Positions 10,076-17,582 of a stretch of DNA of 64,000 bases are shown here, piece by piece. The notes beneath the pieces are model-generated. The model saw only the letters and a list, made by a program, of their open reading frames with translations. It had not been told where the DNA came from and searched no databases. The translations under genes were made by a program, and so were the position numbers. Where the stretch lies: positions 1-64,000 of the forward strand of contig CANNDL010000006.1 in assembly GCA_947503435.1 (NCBI GenBank). Direction: 5' to 3'. The stretch's first letter is position 1, and the number at the start of each line of letters is the position of its first letter. The DNA comes from an uncultured Kangiella sp. (lineage in GTDB: Bacteria > Pseudomonadota > Gammaproteobacteria > Enterobacterales > Kangiellaceae).

Positions 10076-11356
10076 TTAGGTGCTGATTTGTAGAATGTCT
10101 TGCCAGCGGCTGGTGTAATGAGCTGAAAAAGAGTTTGCACGCATGGCCCAATTTTTATGGAAGCCAAGACTAGCAAATTTAGCAACATCCTTTCCGAAGC
10201 GAGCATTAATACTATCAAGGCTTTGCATTAATTCAGGGCGTTGCGGAAGGCTAGTAAACAGATCTGATTGATGGCCTTGTTTATCTTTTATGCCATTCAA
10301 CATAACTCCAGCCTTTTTATAAACAGTGCCTTTCTGATAGATTTTTTTAAGTCCTTTTTCTACAGCTTGCACTAGGAGTCCAGTGTCATCAGTTGCTTCT
10401 GGGAAGCGCACAGTAACTTGAGGGTGATGATTGTAATGATGGTCGTTAGAGTTGATTTTGGCGTATAAAAAAAGGCTGATGCTCGAAGCCATAGAGTTTT
10501 GGTTTCTCAGCTTTTCGCAGCAGCGTGTTGCGTGGTAACTTAGAGCTTCTTTTAAGTCATTATAGGCAGTGATTTGCTGACCAAATGAGCGAGAGTTTAG
10601 AATCGATTTTTTTGGTTGAGGAGCATCCTCAAAGCTTAAGCAAGCTTGCCCTCGAAGTTCTAGAACCATGCGCTCCATATTGACTGAGAACATTCTCTGT
10701 AAAACTTTAAAGTCAGCATTATGTAGATCCCAAGCGGTATGAATTCCTTGATATGTAAGTTTTTTTGCCAGCTGGCTGCCAATCCCCCAAATTTTTCTTA
10801 CAGGAATTTGTTTTAATACCCATTGACGTTGTTGTGGGCAGCATAAGTCAATAATGCCATTAGTTGATTGCTTATGTTTTTTTGCATAATGATTAGCAAC
10901 CTTGGCTAATGTTTTAGTCGGTGCCAAGCCGATGCATACCGGTAAAGATAAGGTTCGGTATAACTCGTCTTTAATGGAGAGGCAATGCTCAGTTAAGTTT
11001 TCCCGAAAACCTTCGAAGCATAGAAATGACTCATCAACCGAGTAGGGGGCCACCTGATCACAAAACTGCTTTAATACTTGGTTAAAACGATTAGATATAT
11101 CGCCATACAAACCGTAATTTGATGAAAAAGTAACAACGTTATTTGCTTTGATAATATTTTTAACTTTGAAGTAGGGCGCTCCCATACCGATGCCTAAAGC
11201 CTTAGCTTCATCGGACATAGCGATTGCGCAACCATCATTGTTACTAAGTACAACTACCGGTACTTTTGCTAGATCAGGCCGGAACATACGCTCACAAGAA
11301 ACGTAAAAGCTGTTTACGTCGCATAAGGCATATATTTTATCTAACTTAGAATCCAT
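10076..11356 (-). CDS. umuC: UmuC, catalytic subunit of DNA polymerase V
   Basis: This Y-family translesion polymerase works with processed UmuD in SOS mutagenesis. Visible motifs are the N-terminal metal site [26 protein letters not shown], the catalytic YSVDESF, and the helix-hairpin-helix region [13 protein letters not shown]. The start at 11356 ([15 protein letters not shown]) is preferred. It gives 426 residues, close to the 422 of E. coli, and sits 4 bases after the umuD stop. An in-frame ATG at 11395 would add 13 residues inside umuD with no family counterpart. The gene forms an operon with umuD. Confidence 0.95.
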   Translation of the reverse strand: MDSKLDKIYALCDVNSFYVSCERMFRPDLAKVPVVVLSNNDGCAIAMSDEAKALGIGMGAPYFKVKNIIKANNVVTFSSNYGLYGDISNRFNQVLKQFCDQVAPYSVDESFLCFEGFRENLTEHCLSIKDELYRTLSLPVCIGLAPTKTLAKVANHYAKKHKQSTNGIIDLCCPQQRQWVLKQIPVRKIWGIGSQLAKKLTYQGIHTAWDLHNADFKVLQRMFSVNMERMVLELRGQACLSFEDAPQPKKSILNSRSFGQQITAYNDLKEALSYHATRCCEKLRNQNSMASSISLFLYAKINSNDHHYNHHPQVTVRFPEATDDTGLLVQAVEKGLKKIYQKGTVYKKAGVMLNGIKDKQGHQSDLFTSLPQRPELMQSLDSINARFGKDVAKFASLGFHKNWAMRANSFSAHYTSRWQDILQIST

Positions 11357-11360
11357 GGAC

Positions 11361-11795
11361 TTATCTAAAATTTCTGGCAATGCCAGTGACAACACCCCAA
11401 ATGGTTAGTTGATTTTCACCAGTGATGTAAATATCTGAATAAGCCTTATTTTCTGCCTGTAAACGTAACTTTCCGCGAGTCTTAAGTCTTTTTACCGTAA
11501 ATTCGTTATCTAACAAAGCTACCACTATATCGCCGTCCTGAGCGTGTAAGGATCGATCGATAATAAGAATGTCATTTTGAAATATGCCAGCTTCAATCAT
11601 CGAGTCACCTTCGACTCGCGCAAAGAAAGTAGTCGCGGGGTGTTTTATCAACAGCTGATCAAGGCTTAAAGTATCTTCCATATGCTCATCCACTACACCT
11701 GGAAAGCCGGCAGACACTTTCCCAGAGTAAAGAGGGATGTCTGAATAGTTACCGCTAGGTGAAAAAATAGATACTTTGCTCATAAGTCTAACCAT
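11361..11795 (-). CDS. umuD: UmuD, self-cleaving SOS mutagenesis protein
   Basis: A peptidase S24 protein of 144 residues (139 in E. coli). RecA filaments stimulate its self-cleavage to UmuD', which activates UmuC. The predicted cleavage site is Ala29-Gly30 (SAGFP), the nucleophile is Ser65 in EGDSM, and the general base is Lys102 in FTVKRL. An AAGG five bases upstream supports the ATG at 11795; a second ATG at 11783 is possible. I looked for a LexA operator of the CTG-N10-CAG type in about 100 bases upstream and found none, so SOS control here rests on family knowledge only. Confidence 0.95.
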   Translation of the reverse strand: MVRLMSKVSIFSPSGNYSDIPLYSGKVSAGFPGVVDEHMEDTLSLDQLLIKHPATTFFARVEGDSMIEAGIFQNDILIIDRSLHAQDGDIVVALLDNEFTVKRLKTRGKLRLQAENKAYSDIYITGENQLTIWGVVTGIARNFR

Positions 11796-11881
11796 TGAAA
11801 CCTTAGCTAAAAGAATAACATATTTTGTTGTTGGTTAGATGGGAATAACAGCTATGAAATTGGTTGTTTTTGTTAAACAAC

Positions 11882-11912
11882 AAAAAAGGCCTTACATTAC
11901 TGTAAGGCCTTT
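11882..11912 (-). terminator. Terminator of tRNA-Asn
   Basis: A perfect 12-bp stem (AAAGGCCTTACA / TGTAAGGCCTTT) with a TTAC loop is followed on the minus strand by six T residues. It begins 7 bases after the 3' end of the tRNA and separates it from umuDC. Confidence 0.93.
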
Positions 11913-11918
11913 AAAATA

Positions 11919-11994
11919 TGGCTCCCCTTGCTGGACTTGAACCAGCGACATATGGATTAACAGTCCACCGTTCTACCAACTGAACTAAAGGGGA
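11919..11994 (-). tRNA. tRNA-Asn (anticodon GTT)
   Basis: A 76-base cloverleaf on the minus strand. The acceptor TCCCCTT pairs with AAGGGGA, the D arm is GTTC...GAAC, the anticodon loop is CTGTTAA with GTT, the T arm is GCTGG-TTCAAGT-CCAGC, and the genome encodes the CCA end. Confidence 0.97.
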
Positions 11995-12050
11995 TTTATG
12001 TCGTTTGTTCGACTTTTGTGAAATTCACAATAAGTGCTGAACGGGGCGAG

Positions 12051-12079
12051 ATAATAGACATATTTCGGGTTTCGGTCAA
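12051..12079 (-). promoter_or_regulatory. Sigma-70 promoter for tRNA-Asn
   Basis: On the minus strand, TTGACC and TATTAT are separated by 17 bases. A GC-rich discriminator (CTCGCCCCG) follows, as in stringently controlled stable-RNA promoters. The tRNA 5' end lies about 56 bases downstream, leaving a short leader for RNase P to remove. Confidence 0.75.
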
Positions 12080-12105
12080 TACTTTATTGTGAAAAAAATG
12101 AATTT

Positions 12106-13284
12106 TTATGCCATTTTTTGTAATCGAGCAATGGCTTCTTCTAAAGTCTCCATACTGGCTGCATACGACAAGCGCATATGACCTGGTGCGCCGAAAGCTG
12201 AGCCTGGTACTAAAGCTAAATCTACTTGTTCAATTAATAGCTCTGCTAAGTCTAAATCTGACTCACAGCCATGCTTATCAATTAGGCCTTGAACGTTCGG
12301 GAAGGCATAAAAAGTACCATCACTTGGCAAACAAGTAACGCCTTCTATTGCATTCAATGCAGCTACTAAATAGTCATGACGCTTCTTAAATTCTGTAAGC
12401 ATTGGCTTAATACAAGCTTGATCGCCAGCTAGTGCCGCCGTAGCCGCTGCTTGACTCGGTGCTGCTGGATTAGAGGTACTTTGTGATTGAATTTTCTTCA
12501 TAGCACCAATCAAGTTAGCAGGGCCGCCCGCATAACCAATACGCCAGCCAGTCATGGCATAAGCTTTAGAAACACCATTTAGAACAATGGTTCTATCATA
12601 AAGCTCAGGGCAGGCATTTAAAATATTCACGAATGGCTCGTCAGTCCAAAGGATATGTTCGTACATATCGTCTGTGGCAATCAGTACATTTGGGTATTTC
12701 AATAAAACATCGGCTAAAGCTTTTAATTCTGCAGTGCTATAAGCCACACCCGTTGGGTTACTCGGGCTATTAATCACAAAGAGACGAGTTTTGTCGTTGA
12801 TAGCAGCTTCTAATTGCTCGGGAGTGATTTTTAGATGTTGCTCGATGGAGGTTTCAATAATAACTGGCTTGCCGCCGGCTAAAATTGCCATATCCGGGTA
12901 AGAAACCCAATACGGAGCCGGAATAATGACTTCATCGCCATCATTTAATAAGGCTTGGCAAAGGTTATAAAAGCTTTGTTTGCCGCCACAAGATACTAAG
13001 ATTTGATTTGATTCATAGCTTAATCCATTATCACGCTTAAATTTTTCTATAATGGCATTTTTAAGCTCGACTGTGCCGTCAACCGGCGTGTACTTTGTGG
13101 CACCGTTATTAATGGCTTCAACTGCGGCATCTTTAATATGCTGGGGTGTATCAAAGTCAGGTTCGCCAGTGCCTAAACCGACAATATCGCGGCCTTGACG
13201 TTTTAGTTCTTTGGCTTTAGCCGCTACGGCTAAAGTAGGGGATGGCTTCACCAGTTGTACGCGATCAGAAAGCTTAATGGTCAC
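12106..13284 (-). CDS. PLP-dependent class I aminotransferase (aspartate aminotransferase type)
   Basis: A fold-type I aminotransferase of 392 residues, likely exchanging amino groups between aspartate or related amino acids and 2-oxoglutarate. Seen motifs are GLGTGEPDFDTP near the N terminus, NSPSNPTG at 173-179, the PLP Lys240 in GVSKAYAMTGWRIGY, and the C-terminal substrate-carboxylate Arg in MRLSYA. It resembles the compact AspC/AspB subgroup of Bacillus and Thermus rather than E. coli AspC. It is divergent from uvrB, a neighbourhood also found in pseudomonads. Exact substrate range cannot be read from sequence. Confidence 0.9.
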   Translation of the reverse strand: MTIKLSDRVQLVKPSPTLAVAAKAKELKRQGRDIVGLGTGEPDFDTPQHIKDAAVEAINNGATKYTPVDGTVELKNAIIEKFKRDNGLSYESNQILVSCGGKQSFYNLCQALLNDGDEVIIPAPYWVSYPDMAILAGGKPVIIETSIEQHLKITPEQLEAAINDKTRLFVINSPSNPTGVAYSTAELKALADVLLKYPNVLIATDDMYEHILWTDEPFVNILNACPELYDRTIVLNGVSKAYAMTGWRIGYAGGPANLIGAMKKIQSQSTSNPAAPSQAAATAALAGDQACIKPMLTEFKKRHDYLVAALNAIEGVTCLPSDGTFYAFPNVQGLIDKHGCESDLDLAELLIEQVDLALVPGSAFGAPGHMRLSYAASMETLEEAIARLQKMA

Positions 13285-13409
13285 GAGAAATCCTCAAAAT
13301 GATAACAGTTGTAAATAATGGTAACTTTTTTTCTCTGTCGCCGGTCAATGTGCGACAATATGCGCCAATCATACTCCAAGTTAGAGTCGCACCCAAGCCA
13401 AAATAAGCT

Positions 13410-15401
13410 ATGAGCCAAGATTTTAAAATTGAATCTGCCTTTGAACCTGCCGGCGATCAACCTAAAGCTATTGAGCAGCTGATGGAAGGGCTTGAGGATG
13501 GTCTATCGCATCAAACTTTATTAGGAGTAACTGGTTCAGGTAAAACCTATACCATTGCCAATGTTATTGCTCAATCGGGGCGCCCAACTATTATTATGGC
13601 GCCGAATAAGACTCTAGCAGCGCAACTGTATGGTGAGATGAAAGAGTTTTTTCCTCAGAATGCTGTTGAGTACTTTGTTTCCTATTACGATTATTATCAG
13701 CCAGAAGCCTATGTACCTTCGTCGGATACATTTATCGAGAAAGATTCTTCTATTAATGAGCATATTGAGCAGATGCGCTTATCCGCAACTCGCGCCTTAT
13801 TAGAGCGACGAGACGCTATTATTGTCGCATCCGTATCTGCTATTTATGGCTTAGGCGATCCTAAAGCATTCCATAGCATGGTGATGCATTTAAAAGTTGG
13901 CGACAAAATTGACCAACGCTATGTGTTAAGACGATTGGCGGAGTTGCAATATACCCGTAATGATATGGAATTGGCTCGTGCTACTTATAGGGTGCGTGGT
14001 GACTTAATTGATGTTTATCCGGCTGAGTCTGAACAAAATGCTATTCGTATAGAACTATTCGACGATGAAGTAGAGTCCATTCAAACTTTTGATCCTCTGA
14101 CAGGAGAAGTGTTGAAGCGACTTTCGAGGGTAACTATTTTCCCAAAGAGTCACTATGTGACTTCCCGTCAAACCATCTTGGATGCGATAGAAGAGATCAA
14201 AGAAGAGTTAAAAGAGCGTTTAGCACAGCTGTATGAAATGAATAAGTTGGTGGAAGCGCAAAGGCTAGAGCAACGAGTTAAGTTTGATATTGAGATGATG
14301 CAAGAACTGGGCTATTGCTCGGGCATTGAAAATTATTCGCGCTTCTTATCGGGAGCAAAACCTGGCGAGCCGCCGCCTTGTTTATTGGATTATTTACCAC
14401 CTGACTCGCTAATGGTAATTGATGAATCACATGTGACGGTTTCGCAAATAGGTGCTATGTATAAAGGTGATCGCTCGCGTAAAGAAACTCTAGTGGAGTT
14501 TGGTTTTCGATTGCCTTCGGCGCTAGATAATAGGCCTTTGCGCTTTGAAGAATTCGAGCGTATTGCGCCACAAACAATTTTCGTCTCTGCTACCCCGGGT
14601 AATTATGAAGCCGAAAATACTGGACAGATAGTGGAACAGTTAGTAAGACCAACAGGCTTGACCGATCCTGAAATTGAAGTGCGCCCAGTAACCACACAAG
14701 TTGATGATGTTTTGTCGGAAATTCGCAAACGAGTCGAAGTGAATGAACGGATATTAATCACCACTTTGACTAAGCGTATGTCCGAAGATTTAACCGACTA
14801 TTTATCTGAGCACGGTGTTCGAGTTCGTTATCTACATTCAGATATTGATACGGTGGAGCGAATGGAGATTATTCGTGACTTACGTATTGGTGAGTTTGAC
14901 GTTTTAGTGGGAATTAACTTGTTGCGTGAAGGTCTAGATATGCCAGAAGTCTCATTAGTGGCAATTTTAGATGCGGATAAAGAGGGTTTTTTACGTTCTG
15001 AACGTTCGCTAATTCAAACCATTGGCCGTGCCGCGCGTAATTTACAGGGTAAAGCGATTTTATATGCCGATAGAATAACCGGTTCAATGGAAAGAGCCAT
15101 TGGCGAAACCAATCGCCGTCGTAAGATTCAAGAGGACTTTAATAAAGAGCATGGAATCACGCCAAAAAGTGTTTCTAAGAAGATCACGGATGTTATGGAG
15201 ACTGGTCGAGATGCGGCCGTATCACGTAAAGTCGCCGAAAAAGAAGCCTTCTACGCAACTAAATCAATGGCAGAAATCGTTAAAGAAATTAATGAGTTAG
15301 AAGCACTAATGTTAGATTACGCCAAAGATTTAGAGTTTGAAAAAGCGGCTCAAACTCGTGATAAAATAGTTAAATTGAGAGAGTTGAGCATTAAGCAATA
15401 A
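13410..15401 (+). CDS. uvrB: UvrB, excinuclease ABC subunit B
   Basis: The damage-verifying helicase of nucleotide excision repair, loaded by UvrA and then binding UvrC for incision. The length of 663 is close to E. coli (673). Visible are Walker A GVTGSGKT near residue 40, the beta-hairpin [12 protein letters not shown] that inserts between strands, DESH, helicase motif QTIGRAARN, and a C-terminal UVR motif ([12 protein letters not shown]) for UvrC. No LexA operator is visible upstream. Two genes follow closely on the same strand, so uvrB may be read together with the mlaC-like and rfaH genes. Confidence 0.98.
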   Translation: MSQDFKIESAFEPAGDQPKAIEQLMEGLEDGLSHQTLLGVTGSGKTYTIANVIAQSGRPTIIMAPNKTLAAQLYGEMKEFFPQNAVEYFVSYYDYYQPEAYVPSSDTFIEKDSSINEHIEQMRLSATRALLERRDAIIVASVSAIYGLGDPKAFHSMVMHLKVGDKIDQRYVLRRLAELQYTRNDMELARATYRVRGDLIDVYPAESEQNAIRIELFDDEVESIQTFDPLTGEVLKRLSRVTIFPKSHYVTSRQTILDAIEEIKEELKERLAQLYEMNKLVEAQRLEQRVKFDIEMMQELGYCSGIENYSRFLSGAKPGEPPPCLLDYLPPDSLMVIDESHVTVSQIGAMYKGDRSRKETLVEFGFRLPSALDNRPLRFEEFERIAPQTIFVSATPGNYEAENTGQIVEQLVRPTGLTDPEIEVRPVTTQVDDVLSEIRKRVEVNERILITTLTKRMSEDLTDYLSEHGVRVRYLHSDIDTVERMEIIRDLRIGEFDVLVGINLLREGLDMPEVSLVAILDADKEGFLRSERSLIQTIGRAARNLQGKAILYADRITGSMERAIGETNRRRKIQEDFNKEHGITPKSVSKKITDVMETGRDAAVSRKVAEKEAFYATKSMAEIVKEINELEALMLDYAKDLEFEKAAQTRDKIVKLRELSIKQ

Positions 15402-15421
15402 GGATAGAGATAAAAATAACG

Positions 15422-16069
15422 ATGGAAATCAATAGATTACAGCTATTACTGTTTTTTTGTTTGGCATTATTAGTCGGGCAATTGACGGCCAAAGAGTCAG
15501 CCCAATCGATAGAGAACCGGCTTATTAACGAGTTCCAGCAAGAGTTCGATCAAATCGCTGAGTTTGCAAAAAACAATCCTCAGCCAATAAATTATCAAGT
15601 ATTAACAACCTTTATCGAAGAAAAGCTGATGCGACGCTGGTCGTCTGAATTGACGATCCGAGCTATTTTAGGGCGTGAAATATGGAAACAAATTGGTGAA
15701 AGTGAGCAGAAAGAGTTGATATATGCTTACTCGAACACTATGCGTCGCTATTTGTATGAAACTTTTAAGAAGTACGGTGGGCAAAGACCAGTAGCGACTA
15801 AAATACAATTGAATAAAAAACTAAATAAAGGTTGGTTAACGGCAAATTTGATTCTGGATAACTTTCCTGATTTATCTGTAGATTTAAAAATATATAGTTA
15901 TAAAAATCAATGGTATATATACGATTTTAGGTTTCAGGGCATAAGTTTTATCAAACTTAAAGAGCGAGAGTATCGTCAGTATGTTAAAGAAAACGGTGCT
16001 AGTGCATTAGCAGATCAGCTAAATGGAAAATATCAAGAGTTCTTAAATATCTTAGGTGATTCTCAATGA
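15422..16069 (+). CDS. MlaC/Ttg2D-family periplasmic phospholipid-binding protein
   Basis: The 215-residue product has an N-terminal signal peptide (LLLFFCLALLVGQLTAKE). Its fold pattern is that of the MlaC/Ttg2 family: a helical half with AILGREIWKQIGESEQKEL, then a beta half with GWLTANLIL, WYIYDFRFQGISFIKL and a C-terminal helix. Family members carry phospholipids between outer-membrane MlaA and the inner-membrane MlaFEDB transporter. None of those partners is in this window, so this is an isolated copy. It begins 20 bases after uvrB and its stop overlaps the rfaH start (ATGA). Confidence 0.8.
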   Translation: MEINRLQLLLFFCLALLVGQLTAKESAQSIENRLINEFQQEFDQIAEFAKNNPQPINYQVLTTFIEEKLMRRWSSELTIRAILGREIWKQIGESEQKELIYAYSNTMRRYLYETFKKYGGQRPVATKIQLNKKLNKGWLTANLILDNFPDLSVDLKIYSYKNQWYIYDFRFQGISFIKLKEREYRQYVKENGASALADQLNGKYQEFLNILGDSQ

Positions 16070-16569
16070 GTCATTGGTATTTAATCCATACGAAACCTAA
16101 ACAAGAGCTTAGAGCAAAAGAACACCTTGAAAACCAAGGTATTAATTGTTACTTGCCTATAATGTCTGTGGAGAAGGTACTCCGAGGAAAACGCCAAGAA
16201 GTAGAAGAAGTCATGTTTAAGAACTATATATTTATAGAGCTAGAACATGACGATGGTAATTGGTCAAAAGTTCGATCTACCAGAGGCGTTCGGGATTTTG
16301 TGCGCTTTGGTTTAAAAGTCGCTAAAGTCCCTTTGTCAGTAATAAATCAGCTGCATAACCAATTGCAAAGCTTAGACTTAAAAATAATTCAGACAAACGC
16401 GCCGAAAGTAGGTGAAAAGGTTAAAGTAACCGATGGTGCTTTTAAGGATTTAGAAGGGATATTTCAAACAAAAAATGGTGATGAGCGTTCAATAATACTA
16501 TTAAATATCCTTAACAATAGCGTTGAAATGGATATTTCAAACCAAGATGTCATTAAGCTCGAAAATTAA
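16066..16569 (+). CDS. rfaH: RfaH-type transcription antiterminator
   Basis: A 167-residue NusG paralogue. The NGN domain shows WYLIHTKPKQELRAKEHL, CYLPIMSVEK, RGKR, and TRGVRDFVRFG, which match RfaH more closely than NusG. A C-terminal KOW region (VGEKVKVTDGAFKDLEGIF) follows. RfaH binds RNA polymerase paused at ops sites and suppresses termination and Rho in long surface-polysaccharide operons. A good ops match lies about 150 bases downstream, ahead of exactly such an operon. The E. coli HTTT motif appears replaced (about NWSK). The start overlaps the preceding stop by four bases. Confidence 0.92.
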   Translation: MSHWYLIHTKPKQELRAKEHLENQGINCYLPIMSVEKVLRGKRQEVEEVMFKNYIFIELEHDDGNWSKVRSTRGVRDFVRFGLKVAKVPLSVINQLHNQLQSLDLKIIQTNAPKVGEKVKVTDGAFKDLEGIFQTKNGDERSIILLNILNNSVEMDISNQDVIKLEN

Positions 16570-16603
16570 ATCCAATTATGTCACTTTTTTAGTCCTAAAC
16601 GGG

Positions 16604-16632
16604 TTTCAACTCGCTCCCGTTATCTTTATAAT
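16604..16632 (+). promoter_or_regulatory. Candidate promoter of the polysaccharide operon
   Basis: A perfect TATAAT at 16627-16632 has a weak -35 (TTTCAA) 17 bases upstream. It lies between rfaH and the ops element, where the operon's promoter is expected because ops must be transcribed. The -35 matches consensus at only three positions. Confidence 0.5.
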
Positions 16633-16716
16633 AGCCGCTGCTTTGCGCTTGGTCAGACTAAGCGTGAAATACTACATAATTAGAATAATGAGGCACTTTG
16701 GGGGCCATAACCCAAG

Positions 16717-16728
16717 GGCGGTAGCGTA
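16717..16728 (+). promoter_or_regulatory. ops element (JUMPstart core) for RfaH recruitment
   Basis: GGCGGTAGCGTA matches the E. coli ops core GGCGGTAGCGTG at 11 of 12 positions. The bases before it (CCCAAG) also resemble the JUMPstart region. It lies 36 bases upstream of the first gene of the polysaccharide operon, in the transcribed leader, where RNA polymerase would pause and accept RfaH. Confidence 0.93.
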
Positions 16729-16763
16729 TTTAGCAACGCGTTTATAAGGGTAGTGATAAGGCA

Positions 16764-17579
16764 ATGGAAACTTTAAATTTACAAACTACAGAGTTATCTA
16801 GTATAACTAGTCAAGAGTTTGTTAATAAAATCAATCATATAGCGCAAAAAGCTGGCAGTTTAATTTCAAAAGTTTATCAAAGTGACTTTGCTGTTGAAAT
16901 TAAGAGTGATCAGTCTCCTTTGACAGAAGCTGATCTGGCTTCTCACCAATCCATTGTTAATGCTTTAACTAAGCTTACGCCTAATATTCCAATCCTATCG
17001 GAAGAATCAGCGAATATTCCATGGGAAGAACGTTCACTTTGGGATGCATATTGGCTAATAGATCCGCTTGACGGTACTAAAGAGTTCATTAAGCGTAATG
17101 GCGAGTTTACGGTTAATATAGCGTTGATTCATCAAGGTGCTCCAATTGTAGGTGTAGTTTATGCGCCTGAGCTAGAGCTCTTATATTTCGCCTCTATTGA
17201 TATTGGTGCTTGGAAACGGACAAGCAATGTTGAAGCTACTAAGATTGGGGTTGCTGGCAAGCCGGTAAATCAGTCCTATCGAATTATGGGTAGCCGTTCA
17301 CATCAATCTGAAGACTTTAAAGATTACATCAAGCAGTTTGAATCGTTCAATATTGTATCAATGGGATCTTCATTGAAGCTGTGCTATGTTGCGGAAGGCA
17401 AAGCTGATATCTATCCTCGACTGGGTTTGACTAGCGAGTGGGATACGGCTGCGGCTCATGCCATCGTGAAATTTGCAGGTGGTGAATGTTTGAATTATGA
17501 AACAAACAAAGAATTAAAATACAACACTAAGGATTCTTTATTAAATCCTTATTTTATAGTGACTGGATATAAAGGTTAG
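16764..17579 (+). CDS. cysQ: CysQ, 3'(2'),5'-bisphosphate nucleotidase
   Basis: A 271-residue inositol-monophosphatase-fold enzyme that hydrolyses PAP, the by-product of PAPS-dependent reactions, to AMP. The metal-binding set is visible: SEES around residues 79-82, DPLDGTKEF beginning at Asp100, and WDTAAAHAI near the C terminus. It is the first gene after the ops element, and the next gene follows after 3 bases, so it belongs to the polysaccharide operon. PAPS can be made by the Sat/CysC fusion at 48805. A link with sulfated polysaccharide is possible, but no sulfotransferase is present here. Confidence 0.9.
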   Translation: METLNLQTTELSSITSQEFVNKINHIAQKAGSLISKVYQSDFAVEIKSDQSPLTEADLASHQSIVNALTKLTPNIPILSEESANIPWEERSLWDAYWLIDPLDGTKEFIKRNGEFTVNIALIHQGAPIVGVVYAPELELLYFASIDIGAWKRTSNVEATKIGVAGKPVNQSYRIMGSRSHQSEDFKDYIKQFESFNIVSMGSSLKLCYVAEGKADIYPRLGLTSEWDTAAAHAIVKFAGGECLNYETNKELKYNTKDSLLNPYFIVTGYKG

Positions 17580-17582
17580 ATA

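Noticed and set aside
10009-10218. Minus-strand 69-codon frame over the end of the barrel gene and umuC
   Set aside because: It covers the 3' end of umuC in another frame plus the terminator hairpin and has no recognisable product.
10076-16569. Mobile element or genomic island at tRNA-Asn
   Set aside because: No integrase, transposase, inverted repeats or tRNA-end duplication is visible, and the flanking genes are ordinary repair and metabolic genes.
16598-16621. AACGGG...CCCGTT hairpin after rfaH as a terminator
   Set aside because: The loop is 12 bases and no T-tract follows. It also overlaps the likely promoter region of the operon.
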